From positions 1 through 10,514 of the forward strand of contig JAITST010000489.1 in assembly GCA_031287585.1 (NCBI GenBank): a DNA stretch of 10,514 nt, read 5' to 3'. The translations under genes were made by a program, and so were the position numbers. The notes under the pieces were generated by a model that ran no database searches, was not told the DNA's origin, and saw nothing but the letters and a program-made list of their open reading frames with translations. Positions 1 to 5,589 of this stretch are shown here, piece by piece; position 1 is the stretch's first letter; every line of letters begins with the position of its first letter. Origin of the DNA: Planctomycetaceae bacterium (GTDB taxonomy: Bacteria; Planctomycetota; Planctomycetia; Pirellulales; Thermoguttaceae).

Positions 1-67
<67 letters not shown>

Positions 68-212
68 AATCTGCATAAGTTTTGACATTGTTTAACCTCT
101 GTAATGACAAGCGTTTACCGAAATGGAAACGGATAGTGGACATATCGGCTCGCGGAGAGGGAAACGTGAATTTTTCACAGGGGGGTGATGGTGGGGAGAT
201 AGGTAAAGATGC

Positions 213-296
213 TTGGTTATTTTGCGCACGGAGGCACGGTGGACACAGAGGGATTGTTTTTATTTTAGATTTTAGAATTTGTTTTTCCGTGCGCAA
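213..296. repeat. Family A palindromic repeat, copy 1
   Basis: The ends are TTGCGCACGG at 222-231 and its exact reverse complement CCGTGCGCAA at 287-296, a perfect 10-bp inverted repeat around a 55-base centre. Positions 213-250 are identical over 38 bases to 5151-5188, and the arms resemble the element at 4564-4636. The inner motif (GCACGGAGGCACGG, then GACACAGAG) looks like G/A-rich intergenic repeats that I recall from planctomycete genomes; that resemblance is from memory. No protein is encoded, so any mobility would need enzymes supplied elsewhere. Confidence 0.75.
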
Positions 297-413
297 CACC
301 ATTTATTTCTCATTTCTTTTACAGTTGTGATGTATCTGTAAACAAACCCAATTTAGATAAACAAATGATAATAACCACCTGTTCAGCAATGAATTTGTGG
401 AATAAAAAACATT

Positions 414-514
414 AGTATCCGTCAAAGAATAACTCGTCCAGCATACTCTTAAATAGACGGAAAACTCTGCCATTTATTGCGATGTCAAGAGCGTTTTATT
501 ATTTTACGGATACT
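414..514. repeat. Inverted-repeat element with AGTATCCGT ends
   Basis: AGTATCCGT at 414-422 is matched by ACGGATACT at 506-514, a perfect 9-bp inverted repeat. The similarity continues inward imperfectly: both arms read A-rich with AATAA after the core. The interior, about 83 bases, encodes nothing recognisable. No second copy was found in this window, so it could be a single-copy structure or a miniature mobile element. Confidence 0.45.
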
Positions 515-558
515 TATTTTTACAAGAAAGACCTCAGTAGCAAGAGTTTCCCCCAAGG

Positions 559-617
559 CATAACCTCATTACCTTATTGTTGTTCGTCCTAATTTCAAAA
601 AGGTTAATGAAGTTATG
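559..617. repeat. Inverted repeat, long imperfect hairpin
   Basis: The left arm at 559-574 (CATAACCTCATTACCT) pairs with the right arm at 601-617 (AGGTTAATGAAGTTATG), with one inserted base and one mismatch. The loop is about 26 bases. There is no following T-run, so it is not a classical intrinsic terminator. Its function is unknown. Confidence 0.45.
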
Positions 618-711
618 TTTATGGTGGTACATTTGCTACTTAGGTGTTCTTTAGTAAAAATAAGGTTTTTTGTTCCCTAAAACCTCATTAGGCAGGTTAT
701 AAACTTTTCGC

Positions 712-784
712 TTTTTTTCACAGGTAAGTAAGGATAGAATACAAAAAACTACCATTACCTATCCTTAACTATCTGTAAAAAAAA
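712..784. repeat. Family B palindromic repeat, copy 1
   Basis: The left arm begins with seven T residues and CACAG, and continues to AAGGATAG by 736. The right arm at 759-784 is its near reverse complement (CTATCCTTA, then CTGT and an A-run). Roughly 22 of 26 positions pair. A related element with the same T-run/CACAG start and CTGT or CTGTG plus A-run end lies at 7206-7269, which suggests a dispersed family rather than a local terminator. Confidence 0.65.
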
Positions 785-800
785 CTTTATTCTCCGTCTC

Positions 801-829
801 TTGCACTACCGCCCCCATTATCGTAGAAT
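801..829 (+). promoter_or_regulatory. Weak sigma-70-like promoter candidate
   Basis: TTGCAC at 801-806 and TAGAAT at 824-829 are separated by 17 bases. The -10 box differs from TATAAT at one base, while the -35 box keeps only the TTG. It would give a leader of about 80 bases for the gene at 917. The call rests on spacing and the -10 box alone. Confidence 0.3.
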
Positions 830-916
830 GTATCACTCACATTTGGTATCCGAACACGAAAGCGTTTTCCTGTTCACGTTCAAACAACACTCTCACAACT
901 TGTATGGAGTCTAATT

Positions 917-1813
917 ATGAAAAGACGTTCGTTTTTGACAACCGCCGCAGCGTCGGCGTTCGGTATTGCTACACTCTCGCCCGAAGTTTTCGCAGCGGCT
1001 CGCGGGTGGCGTATTCCGGTTTCGGTTCAGGTTTATTCTGTCCGCGATGCCGCTAAAAATGACCTTGCTGGTACACTTAAAAAAATCGGTGAAATCGGTT
1101 ACGACGGTGTTGAGTTTGCGGGGTACTACGGTAAGGACGCGAAAGAAGTTAGAAAATATCTCGACGACGCGGGGCTGAAATGTAGCGGTACACATACCGG
1201 AATCGGCGACCTTCGCGGCAAATTCGACCAAACAGTCGAACTTCACAAGACACTCGGCACGAAGTACATTATCGTACCTTGGATTGACCCGAAGGAGTTT
1301 AAGACAGTTGACGGAATCAAAAAGTACGCTGACGAGTTCAACAGTTACGCGGAGAGGGCGAAGAAAGTCGGGTTGGCAGTCGGCTACCACGCTCACGCTG
1401 GCGACGCGCAAGATGTCGAAGGTAAAACCGCGTTTGAACGTTTCTTCGAAGGAACAACCAAAGATGTTATTATGGAGGTTGACCTCGGCAACTACATTGG
1501 CGGCGGCGGTGACCCTTACAAGATGATTGAAAAGTTCAGAGGACGCTCTAAGGCAATTCACCTAAAAGAAACCGAAGACAAAATCTTTGGCGAGGGTAAC
1601 GTAGATTGGAAACGGGTGTTCGGGCTATGCGAAACCGTCGGCGGTACAGAATGGTACGTAGTAGAAGACGAACGTTCCGCTGGCAGTGTGGAAAGAATCG
1701 AAAAGGATTACAACGTCCTGAAAGAATGGGGCAAAACGAAAGAATCCGTTTCAACAAGTTCACGTCCGGTCAACCCTGTACAGCAAATCATACAACGCAG
1801 ACGGCGCGGTTGA
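917..1813 (+). CDS. Tat-exported sugar phosphate isomerase/epimerase-like TIM-barrel protein
   Basis: This 298-residue protein belongs to the xylose isomerase-like TIM-barrel superfamily (AP endonuclease family 2 fold), whose members isomerise or epimerise sugars using a divalent metal. The N-terminus carries a twin-arginine signal, RRSFL at residues 3-7, then a hydrophobic stretch and an Ala-rich cleavage region near 25-28, so the protein is probably exported folded. Barrel motifs follow in order: GYDGVEFAGYYG at 61-72, GYHAH at 156-160, MEVDLGN at 186-192, IHLKE at 214-218, GEGNVDW at 225-231 and YVVEDE at 247-252. These supply the His, Asp and Glu residues expected for metal binding. A GGAG Shine-Dalgarno site at 906-909, seven bases before the ATG, supports the start. 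The gene stands alone. The exact substrate cannot be read from sequence. An Arg-rich tail (RRRR at 294-297) follows the domain. Confidence 0.88.
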   Translation: MKRRSFLTTAAASAFGIATLSPEVFAAARGWRIPVSVQVYSVRDAAKNDLAGTLKKIGEIGYDGVEFAGYYGKDAKEVRKYLDDAGLKCSGTHTGIGDLRGKFDQTVELHKTLGTKYIIVPWIDPKEFKTVDGIKKYADEFNSYAERAKKVGLAVGYHAHAGDAQDVEGKTAFERFFEGTTKDVIMEVDLGNYIGGGGDPYKMIEKFRGRSKAIHLKETEDKIFGEGNVDWKRVFGLCETVGGTEWYVVEDERSAGSVERIEKDYNVLKEWGKTKESVSTSSRPVNPVQQIIQRRRRG

Positions 1814-1823
1814 TTTTTTATAC

Positions 1824-1920
1824 CGGACACGATTGAAAATTAGAGACGTGTTTTTGTATCATTGCCTCGTAGGGGCAGGGATGTGGATTATAATGTCCGT
1901 GTAATTTCCAATCGTGTTCG
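1824..1920. repeat. Palindromic intergenic element between the isomerase gene and ndk
   Basis: The arms at 1824-1842 and 1902-1920 are inverted repeats matching at 17 of 19 positions (core ACACGATTG and CAATCGTGT). The 59-base interior contains CGTAGGGGCAGGG, a phrase like GTAGGGGC repeats that I recall from other bacteria. It begins 10 bases after the isomerase stop codon. It may act as a transcript-end hairpin or be a miniature mobile element; there is no T-run after it. Confidence 0.55.
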
Positions 1921-1949
1921 ATATATTCACAAATTCATCTTAACGTAAA

Positions 1950-1979
1950 GTTCGCAAGGTGGATAAACTCTTTGCGAAC
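1950..1979 (+). promoter_or_regulatory. Hairpin in the ndk leader
   Basis: GTTCGCAA at 1950-1957 and TTGCGAAC at 1972-1979 form a perfect 8-bp stem with a 14-base loop, ending 36 bases before the ndk ATG. No T-run follows, so it is not a standard terminator of upstream transcription. It could be a leader structure or a protein-binding palindrome; nothing in the sequence decides between these. Confidence 0.4.
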
Positions 1980-2015
1980 ATTGCGTAAAAACTAAATTCC
2001 CAATACAAAAACACT

Positions 2016-2429
2016 ATGGAACGTACCTTAATACTACTAAAACCTGACGCATATCAACGCGGTTTAATTGGTGAAATCGTATCGCGGTTTGAGAAAAAAG
2101 GTTTCTCAATTGTCGAATTGGAAATGCTCCGCGTGACCAGCGAACTCGCGAAAAAACATTATGCCGATCACGTCAGCAAAGATTTTTATCCGTCACTCGA
2201 AGCGTACATCACCAGCGCACCGATAGTCGCGATGGTGTTGGAAGGAACCGGTGTGATAGCGTCAGTACGTCTGATGGTAGGCGTAACCAACTCACTGGAA
2301 GCCGCCGCCGGAACAATTCGCGGCGACTACTCAACAAGCAAACAACAAAACCTAATTCACGCCTCCGACTGCCCCGAAGCCGCCGCACGGGAAATCACGA
2401 TATTCTTTCCCGAATCAAAGTACAAATGA
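2016..2429 (+). CDS. ndk: Nucleoside diphosphate kinase
   Basis: The enzyme transfers the gamma phosphate of ATP to nucleoside diphosphates through a phosphohistidine, balancing the NTP and dNTP pools in the cytoplasm. The 137-residue length is normal for the family. The N-terminal strand TLILLKPDA with Lys9, the HYADH segment at 48-52, Arg85, Thr91, Arg102 and Asn112 all sit where the nucleotide-binding residues are expected. The catalytic histidine is His115 in NLIHASDC. Most members read HGSDS or HASDS here; Cys119 is unusual but lies outside the chemistry. No Shine-Dalgarno site precedes the ATG; the leader is A/C-rich, as for manC and the MFS gene. The stop codon overlaps the start of the downstream MotA/TolQ/ExbB-family gene by four bases (ATGA), implying one transcript and coupled translation. 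Confidence 0.96.
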   Translation: MERTLILLKPDAYQRGLIGEIVSRFEKKGFSIVELEMLRVTSELAKKHYADHVSKDFYPSLEAYITSAPIVAMVLEGTGVIASVRLMVGVTNSLEAAAGTIRGDYSTSKQQNLIHASDCPEAAAREITIFFPESKYK

Positions 2430-3292
2430 TAGAACACGTAAAAAAAAGTAATTCATCGTCAATATTATTGTCAACGTTGTTACTGGCAATGTTTGTCGTG
2501 TTAGCGTTGTATAACGCCACGGCGATTGTCCGCGCCGACGACAAATTAGATTTAACCGATGCCGAAAAAATTATCGGCGGCGAACCTGATACAACGGCAG
2601 CGGCTGCCGTTCCGGTACAAGCCGACGGTACGACCACGCAACAGCGTTCGGCAAACAAAGGCGGTATTACTGTTTTTGGCTTGTTACGTTCGAGCGGTAC
2701 CGTCGGTTTTTTTATATGCTTGCTGTCGCTTGCGGCTGCGGCATTGATTATAGAACATCTTTTGACAATCCGCCGTTCGATATTGATACCAACAGGTTTA
2801 CCGGACGAATTGTTGGGGTTGATTAACACAAACAAGTGGGTAGAAGCACATCAGAGGGCGGTAGCGAGCGATTCGATGTTGGGTAACGCGGTAGCAGCCG
2901 CTCTGACGGAGTGCGAATTGGGTTGGGACTCGGTAGAAAAAGGAGCGGAAGAGGCAATCGCCGAACAAGCAGCGAAACTATACCGCAAGGTCGAGTACCT
3001 GAATCTGATAGGCAGCATAGCCCCGATGGTTGGCTTGCTGGGAACGGTAGTAGGAATGGTGGTGGCATTCAGCGAACTAGCGGAGACGCAAGGTTACGCC
3101 AGAGCGAGTGACTTGGCGGTAGGAATCTATTTGGCGTTGGTGACAACGGTAGAAGGTCTGGTGGTAGCAATCCCGTCGCTAACCATATACTCAATCTTGA
3201 CAAACAAAATCGCAAGCATAAGTGCAGACGCAACGTTCCTGACAACGCAAATTTTGTTGCCTGTGAAAAAACGTTTGATAATGAAACGATGA
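2426..3292 (+). CDS. MotA/TolQ/ExbB proton channel family protein
   Basis: This 288-residue inner-membrane protein has a hydrophobic N-terminal segment at about 12-35 (signal anchor or cleavable signal), then a low-complexity Ala/Thr/Gln linker at 52-78. A membrane segment follows at about 92-112, then a cytoplasmic helical stretch, then two conserved membrane helices at about 193-217 and 229-258. The motif around 193-214 (GSIAPMVGLLGTVVGMV) and EGLVVAIPSL at 243-252 are typical of this family, which uses the proton motive force with an ExbD/TolR partner to energise outer-membrane processes. No ExbD/TolR or TonB gene lies in the window: the next gene is on the opposite strand eight bases away. 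It starts inside the ndk stop codon, so it is co-transcribed with ndk. ExbB and TolQ cannot be distinguished here. The extra N-terminal segment resembles the long ExbB variants of Gram-negative bacteria. Confidence 0.88.
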   Translation: MIEHVKKSNSSSILLSTLLLAMFVVLALYNATAIVRADDKLDLTDAEKIIGGEPDTTAAAAVPVQADGTTTQQRSANKGGITVFGLLRSSGTVGFFICLLSLAAAALIIEHLLTIRRSILIPTGLPDELLGLINTNKWVEAHQRAVASDSMLGNAVAAALTECELGWDSVEKGAEEAIAEQAAKLYRKVEYLNLIGSIAPMVGLLGTVVGMVVAFSELAETQGYARASDLAVGIYLALVTTVEGLVVAIPSLTIYSILTNKIASISADATFLTTQILLPVKKRLIMKR

Positions 3293-3300
3293 ATGGATGT

Positions 3301-4509
3301 TTATTTATCAACCAAATCATCAATCTTTACCGTCACAAAACGCGGGTAGTAAATTCCGCCTTCTTTGAATATCCGCATCTCGCTGTCCATCGAGTTTATG
3401 TTGTACGAAATTAGGAGTTCGCCAGTTTTGGAAATCGACGGATGCGCTTTTGCGTTGTATGCAAACGTTTTGCCGCCGAGACGTTTTGTTTCTGTTTCCT
3501 CGTAAACTATTATCTCGCGTCCGAACGCTCCGACGGGACTCTCGCCGATACGTACCGCTATTCGCGAGCCGATTGTTCCGGGTGTATAGACTAACGCGAA
3601 CTTGCCGCGTAATTTGCCCGATTCGATTGGTGTCACCGACAACTCGGTTCCAGTATTTTCGACAATACCGACCGCGTCTTGTAAATTTTCACTCCACGTT
3701 TCGTTACCCGCGTAGTAACGCCACCGATACGGGTCGGCAAATTCCTGCGGCAAACAACGCGCGGCTGTTAAACTTCTGGCACTTGACTTGCCGTCCTTGT
3801 CGCGATAGCCGTATATGTAGATGTAGCCGTCGGGATTTATAGAACCGGATTGTTTTGTGTTTTCCAGTATTCCGCTGCCGAACGCGACAACAGTTTTCGG
3901 TCTAAATAACGCAATGCGCGGATGCCGTGTGTTATCGAGTGTCAACGTTACCGAATCAAAATCGACACCGTCAGCAGTTAAGTTGAACCGAGCCAAATCA
4001 ACTCCGACGTGTTTGAACCCGAACGCTCCGTCGCCGTCACGCGCAATTCGGAACAGGAACGTGTACAAATTTTGGTGGATAACGGTACACTCGCTCAACC
4101 AATACCAGTGATTTTCGTCGGCGGGCTTCAACGGTAACGCAGTCGTCACGCCGTCGCGTTCGTGAATGAACCGGATGTTTTCCGATGACGGAACGTTACC
4201 GCAAAGTAAGGCGAATGAATGGTTGACCATTTTGGTATTACGGCGTTCGAGCGTTTCGGGATCGACTTTGCCGAGAATCGTATCGCTGAAAACGAACAAT
4301 GTTTGTTGCTGGGGACGTTTCTCAAAACCGGATTGAATCATTCCGTCAAGATTAACAGAAAAAATTCCGTCCGCACCAGTCCAACCGTCCCGCTGGTCAA
4401 GCAGTGCTGTCCAATCATTGGCGGGAACGGCAATCGGTTCGGCGGCAAACGCGAACGAGATTGTTAGTGCGAGAAAAAACGTTACGGGTAAGAAAAGTTT
4501 TGTTGACAT
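3301..4509 (-). CDS. Secreted protein of unknown function, propeller-like (DUF4185/DUF5005-like)
   Basis: The 402-residue protein begins with a classical Sec signal peptide: Lys4, a hydrophobic core at 5-20 and AFAA near residue 22. The mature part is rich in beta-strand patterns with repeated aromatic-glycine motifs: DGWTGADGIFSV at 41-52, LFVFSDTILG at 71-80, VNHSFAL at 95-101, DGYIYIYGYR at 227-236, ADPYRWRYYAG at 258-268 and LLISYNIN at 365-372. These resemble the DUF4185/DUF5005 group, thought to form five-bladed propellers related to glycoside hydrolase folds; this placement is from memory of motif style, and no activity is assigned. It ends eight bases from the convergent MotA/TolQ/ExbB-family gene, with no terminator between them. 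A GAGGT lies 15 bases upstream of the start, too far for a good ribosome site; the nearer leader is A/C-rich. Confidence 0.8.
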   Translation of the reverse strand: MSTKLFLPVTFFLALTISFAFAAEPIAVPANDWTALLDQRDGWTGADGIFSVNLDGMIQSGFEKRPQQQTLFVFSDTILGKVDPETLERRNTKMVNHSFALLCGNVPSSENIRFIHERDGVTTALPLKPADENHWYWLSECTVIHQNLYTFLFRIARDGDGAFGFKHVGVDLARFNLTADGVDFDSVTLTLDNTRHPRIALFRPKTVVAFGSGILENTKQSGSINPDGYIYIYGYRDKDGKSSARSLTAARCLPQEFADPYRWRYYAGNETWSENLQDAVGIVENTGTELSVTPIESGKLRGKFALVYTPGTIGSRIAVRIGESPVGAFGREIIVYEETETKRLGGKTFAYNAKAHPSISKTGELLISYNINSMDSEMRIFKEGGIYYPRFVTVKIDDLVDK

Positions 4510-4563
4510 TGTTGTAATAGTATTACCTCAAAAAGTTTTAATCGTAAGGTTGAATAATCAGCA

Positions 4564-4636
4564 TTGCGCACAGATGCACGGTGTACACAATGAGATATTG
4601 ATAACAAATTTGTTCTCTCTGTGTCCCCGTGCGCAA
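4564..4636. repeat. Family A palindromic repeat, copy 2
   Basis: TTGCGCAC at 4564-4571 and GTGCGCAA at 4629-4636 are perfect inverted ends of a 73-base element, close to the 75 bases of the copy at 222-296. Both arms carry family motifs: GCACGGTG followed by ACACA on the left, and CTCTGTGTCCCCGTGCGC on the right. The centre includes the palindromes GTGTACAC (4581-4588) and AACAAATTTGTT (4603-4614). It lies between rbfA and the secreted protein gene and could fold as a long hairpin in their transcript. Confidence 0.7.
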
Positions 4637-4670
4637 TATAATCCATAACAGTTTGAGAATGTTATTACAA

Positions 4671-5051
4671 TTACGTTTCCTCGTCCGGCTCTTCATCTGT
4701 TTCCGTTTCATCTTTCGGTAAAACTTCGTCCAGCATTTTTGAAATCATCAACTGGTGTTTTACTCCCTGGTCGAGAGTGAAACGTAGTTGCGGAGTGTAA
4801 CGGGTATTGATTCGTTCGGCGAGTTTTGCTTGTAGAAAACCTGCCGCCGACTGCAAGCCCCGCAGACAAAGTTTCTGCTTCGCCTCGTCACCCATCACGG
4901 ATACGAAAACCTTCGCAATCCGTAAATCTTCCGAAACCTCAACCCGCGTAATAGTGACATCACTAACGCGCGGGTCTTGAATATCAGTAAGTATAGCCAT
5001 CCCGATAGCACTGCGGATAGTCTCCCCAGCACGTAATGTTCGCCGTGTCAT
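4671..5051 (-). CDS. rbfA: Ribosome-binding factor A
   Basis: RbfA binds the 30S subunit and helps mature the 5' end of 16S rRNA, notably in the cold. The 126-residue protein matches the family along its whole KH-like fold: RRTLRAGETIRSAI at 3-16, DIQDPRVSDVTITRVEVS at 23-40, DLRIAKVFVSVMG at 42-54, the helix GLQSAAGFLQ at 65-74 and LRFTLDQGVKH at 89-99. An acidic tail (DETETDEEPDEET) follows residue 113. The start is well supported: AGAGGT at 5058-5063 on this strand lies six bases upstream of the ATG. In many bacteria rbfA follows nusA and infB; here it stands alone. The next gene downstream, 161 bases away across a family A repeat, encodes the secreted protein. Confidence 0.95.
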   Translation of the reverse strand: MTRRTLRAGETIRSAIGMAILTDIQDPRVSDVTITRVEVSEDLRIAKVFVSVMGDEAKQKLCLRGLQSAAGFLQAKLAERINTRYTPQLRFTLDQGVKHQLMISKMLDEVLPKDETETDEEPDEET

Positions 5052-5117
5052 AATGTTACCTCTCTGGTTTGTTGGTTGTTAAAGTTTATTGTCACATTGT
5101 TGTTGTAATCATCTTGT

Positions 5118-5282
5118 TTACTCAAGGTGTAAATGAACGTAACAAATTAATTGGTTATTTTGCGCACGGAGGCACGGTGGACACAGAGAATGGCTAGATG
5201 ACAAATATTCAACACAAGTTCTTTTGCACATTATTAACGCCGCCTGAAATAATTGCGTTGTTAAAACTTCGTCCTTTTTCAT
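5118..5282 (-). pseudogene. Remnant of a second gene disrupted at a family A repeat
   Basis: A 54-codon frame starts at an ATG overlapping the stop of the upstream pseudogene (ATGA), the arrangement expected for a coupled gene pair. Its first residues (MKKDEVLTT) look like a real N-terminus. From about residue 30 it reads through the 38-base repeat at 5151-5188, giving residues SLCPPCLRAQNNQ, and it stops at 5118. The real gene was therefore probably cut short by repeat insertion or deletion. I recall relatives of the upstream small protein paired with nucleotidyltransferase-like genes, but too little remains to assign a family. Within residues 10-30 a frameshift is also possible. Confidence 0.45.
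5151..5188. repeat. Family A repeat, half copy
   Basis: These 38 bases are identical to 213-250: they include TTGCGCACGGAGGCACGG and continue to GACACAGAG. The matching right end (CCGTGCGCAA) is absent in the following 75 bases, so only the left half of the element is present. It sits inside the remnant gene at 5118-5282. Exact identity over 38 bases in a 10-kb window is far beyond chance and suggests recent copying. Confidence 0.85.
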
Positions 5283-5485
5283 TCCTTCGCTCCCATAAAT
5301 ATCCGTTGCTGTTCGACAAGTCCCGACGACTTACGCGGCTCCGCACGTTCGGTACACCAATTTAGAATCGAACGAAGTTCACCTATGCCGTCATCATAAT
5401 CATCAGCACGCAATTCCTCCGCTTTAAGTTGTTACAAAATAGGACCAACCCGTTTCCAATTTTCAACCCATTCTCTGGGAGTCAT
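5279..5485 (-). pseudogene. Small conserved-looking hypothetical gene with an in-frame stop
   Basis: Reading this strand from the ATG at 5485 gives a coherent 68-codon frame beginning MTPREWVENWKRVGPIL. It is interrupted by TAA at 5434-5432 (codon 18), then continues QLKAEELRADDYDDG and ends SGLVEQQRIFMGAKE before a TGA. A single base change, GAA to TAA, would explain the stop, since Glu fits the pattern. An AGGA site lies about nine bases before the ATG, further evidence that it was once translated. I recall similar small proteins with a terminal SGLVEQQRWFM motif in planctomycetes and cyanobacteria, usually upstream of another small gene; their role is unclear to me. A sequencing error at codon 18 would restore an intact gene. 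Confidence 0.65.
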
Positions 5486-5509
5486 ATTACTTTATCCTTT
5501 CAACTATCC

Positions 5510-5542
5510 CACGGTTCACCGTGAGTTATTTACGGTGAAACC
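5510..5542. terminator. Hairpin between the MFS gene and the decayed gene pair
   Basis: TTCACCGT at 5515-5522 pairs perfectly with ACGGTGAA at 5532-5539 across a 9-base loop, with two more pairs beyond a bulged A. An alternative palindrome, CACGGT/ACCGTG at 5510-5523, overlaps it. It lies about 50 bases after the MFS stop codon on the minus strand and just upstream of the pseudogene start. It could end MFS transcription, but no U-run follows; a regulator-binding palindrome is the alternative. Confidence 0.4.
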
Positions 5543-5589
5543 CTACGGATTTGATTCTGTTTCTGAACGTGTCTAACAAAAATTTTTGG

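Larger units (their letters stand above)
68..916. other. Gene-free AT-rich region with several palindromic elements
   Basis: I see no convincing gene in these 849 bases. One open frame at 82-330 (+) has low-complexity composition, runs through a dispersed repeat and matches no family I know. The region holds separate inverted repeats at 222-296, 414-514, 559-617 and 712-784, listed individually. It also holds two small hairpins: GTGAA/TTCAC at 166-178 and AGGTTTT/AAAACCT at 663-685. The last 80 to 100 bases probably carry the promoter and leader of the sugar isomerase gene at 917. No tRNA cloverleaf was recognised. Confidence 0.6.

Noticed and set aside
82..330. 82-codon open frame on the plus strand
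   Set aside because: It has no ribosome site, an unconvincing composition and no recognisable family, and it runs through the family A repeat and its hairpin.
331..343. Shared 12-13-base string (TGTATCTGTAAA) at 331 and 8854
   Set aside because: Its length is near what chance allows in a 10-kb AT-rich window, and the flanks do not match.
712..784. Intrinsic terminator
   Set aside because: The T-run lies at the 5' end and the A-run at the 3' end of the hairpin on either strand, so no U-tract follows the stem; a related copy elsewhere points to a repeat family.
68..916. CRISPR array or tRNA gene in the gene-free region
   Set aside because: The repeats are inverted and irregularly spaced, not direct repeats with uniform spacers, and no cloverleaf with a TTCRA arm was found.
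911..1561. 216-codon frame on the minus strand
   Set aside because: It lies antisense within the isomerase gene, whose protein motifs are clear; the frame is a by-product of its codon use.
2395..2835. 146-codon frame on the minus strand
   Set aside because: It is antisense to the start of the MotA/TolQ/ExbB-family gene and shows no domain; the sense frame is strongly supported.
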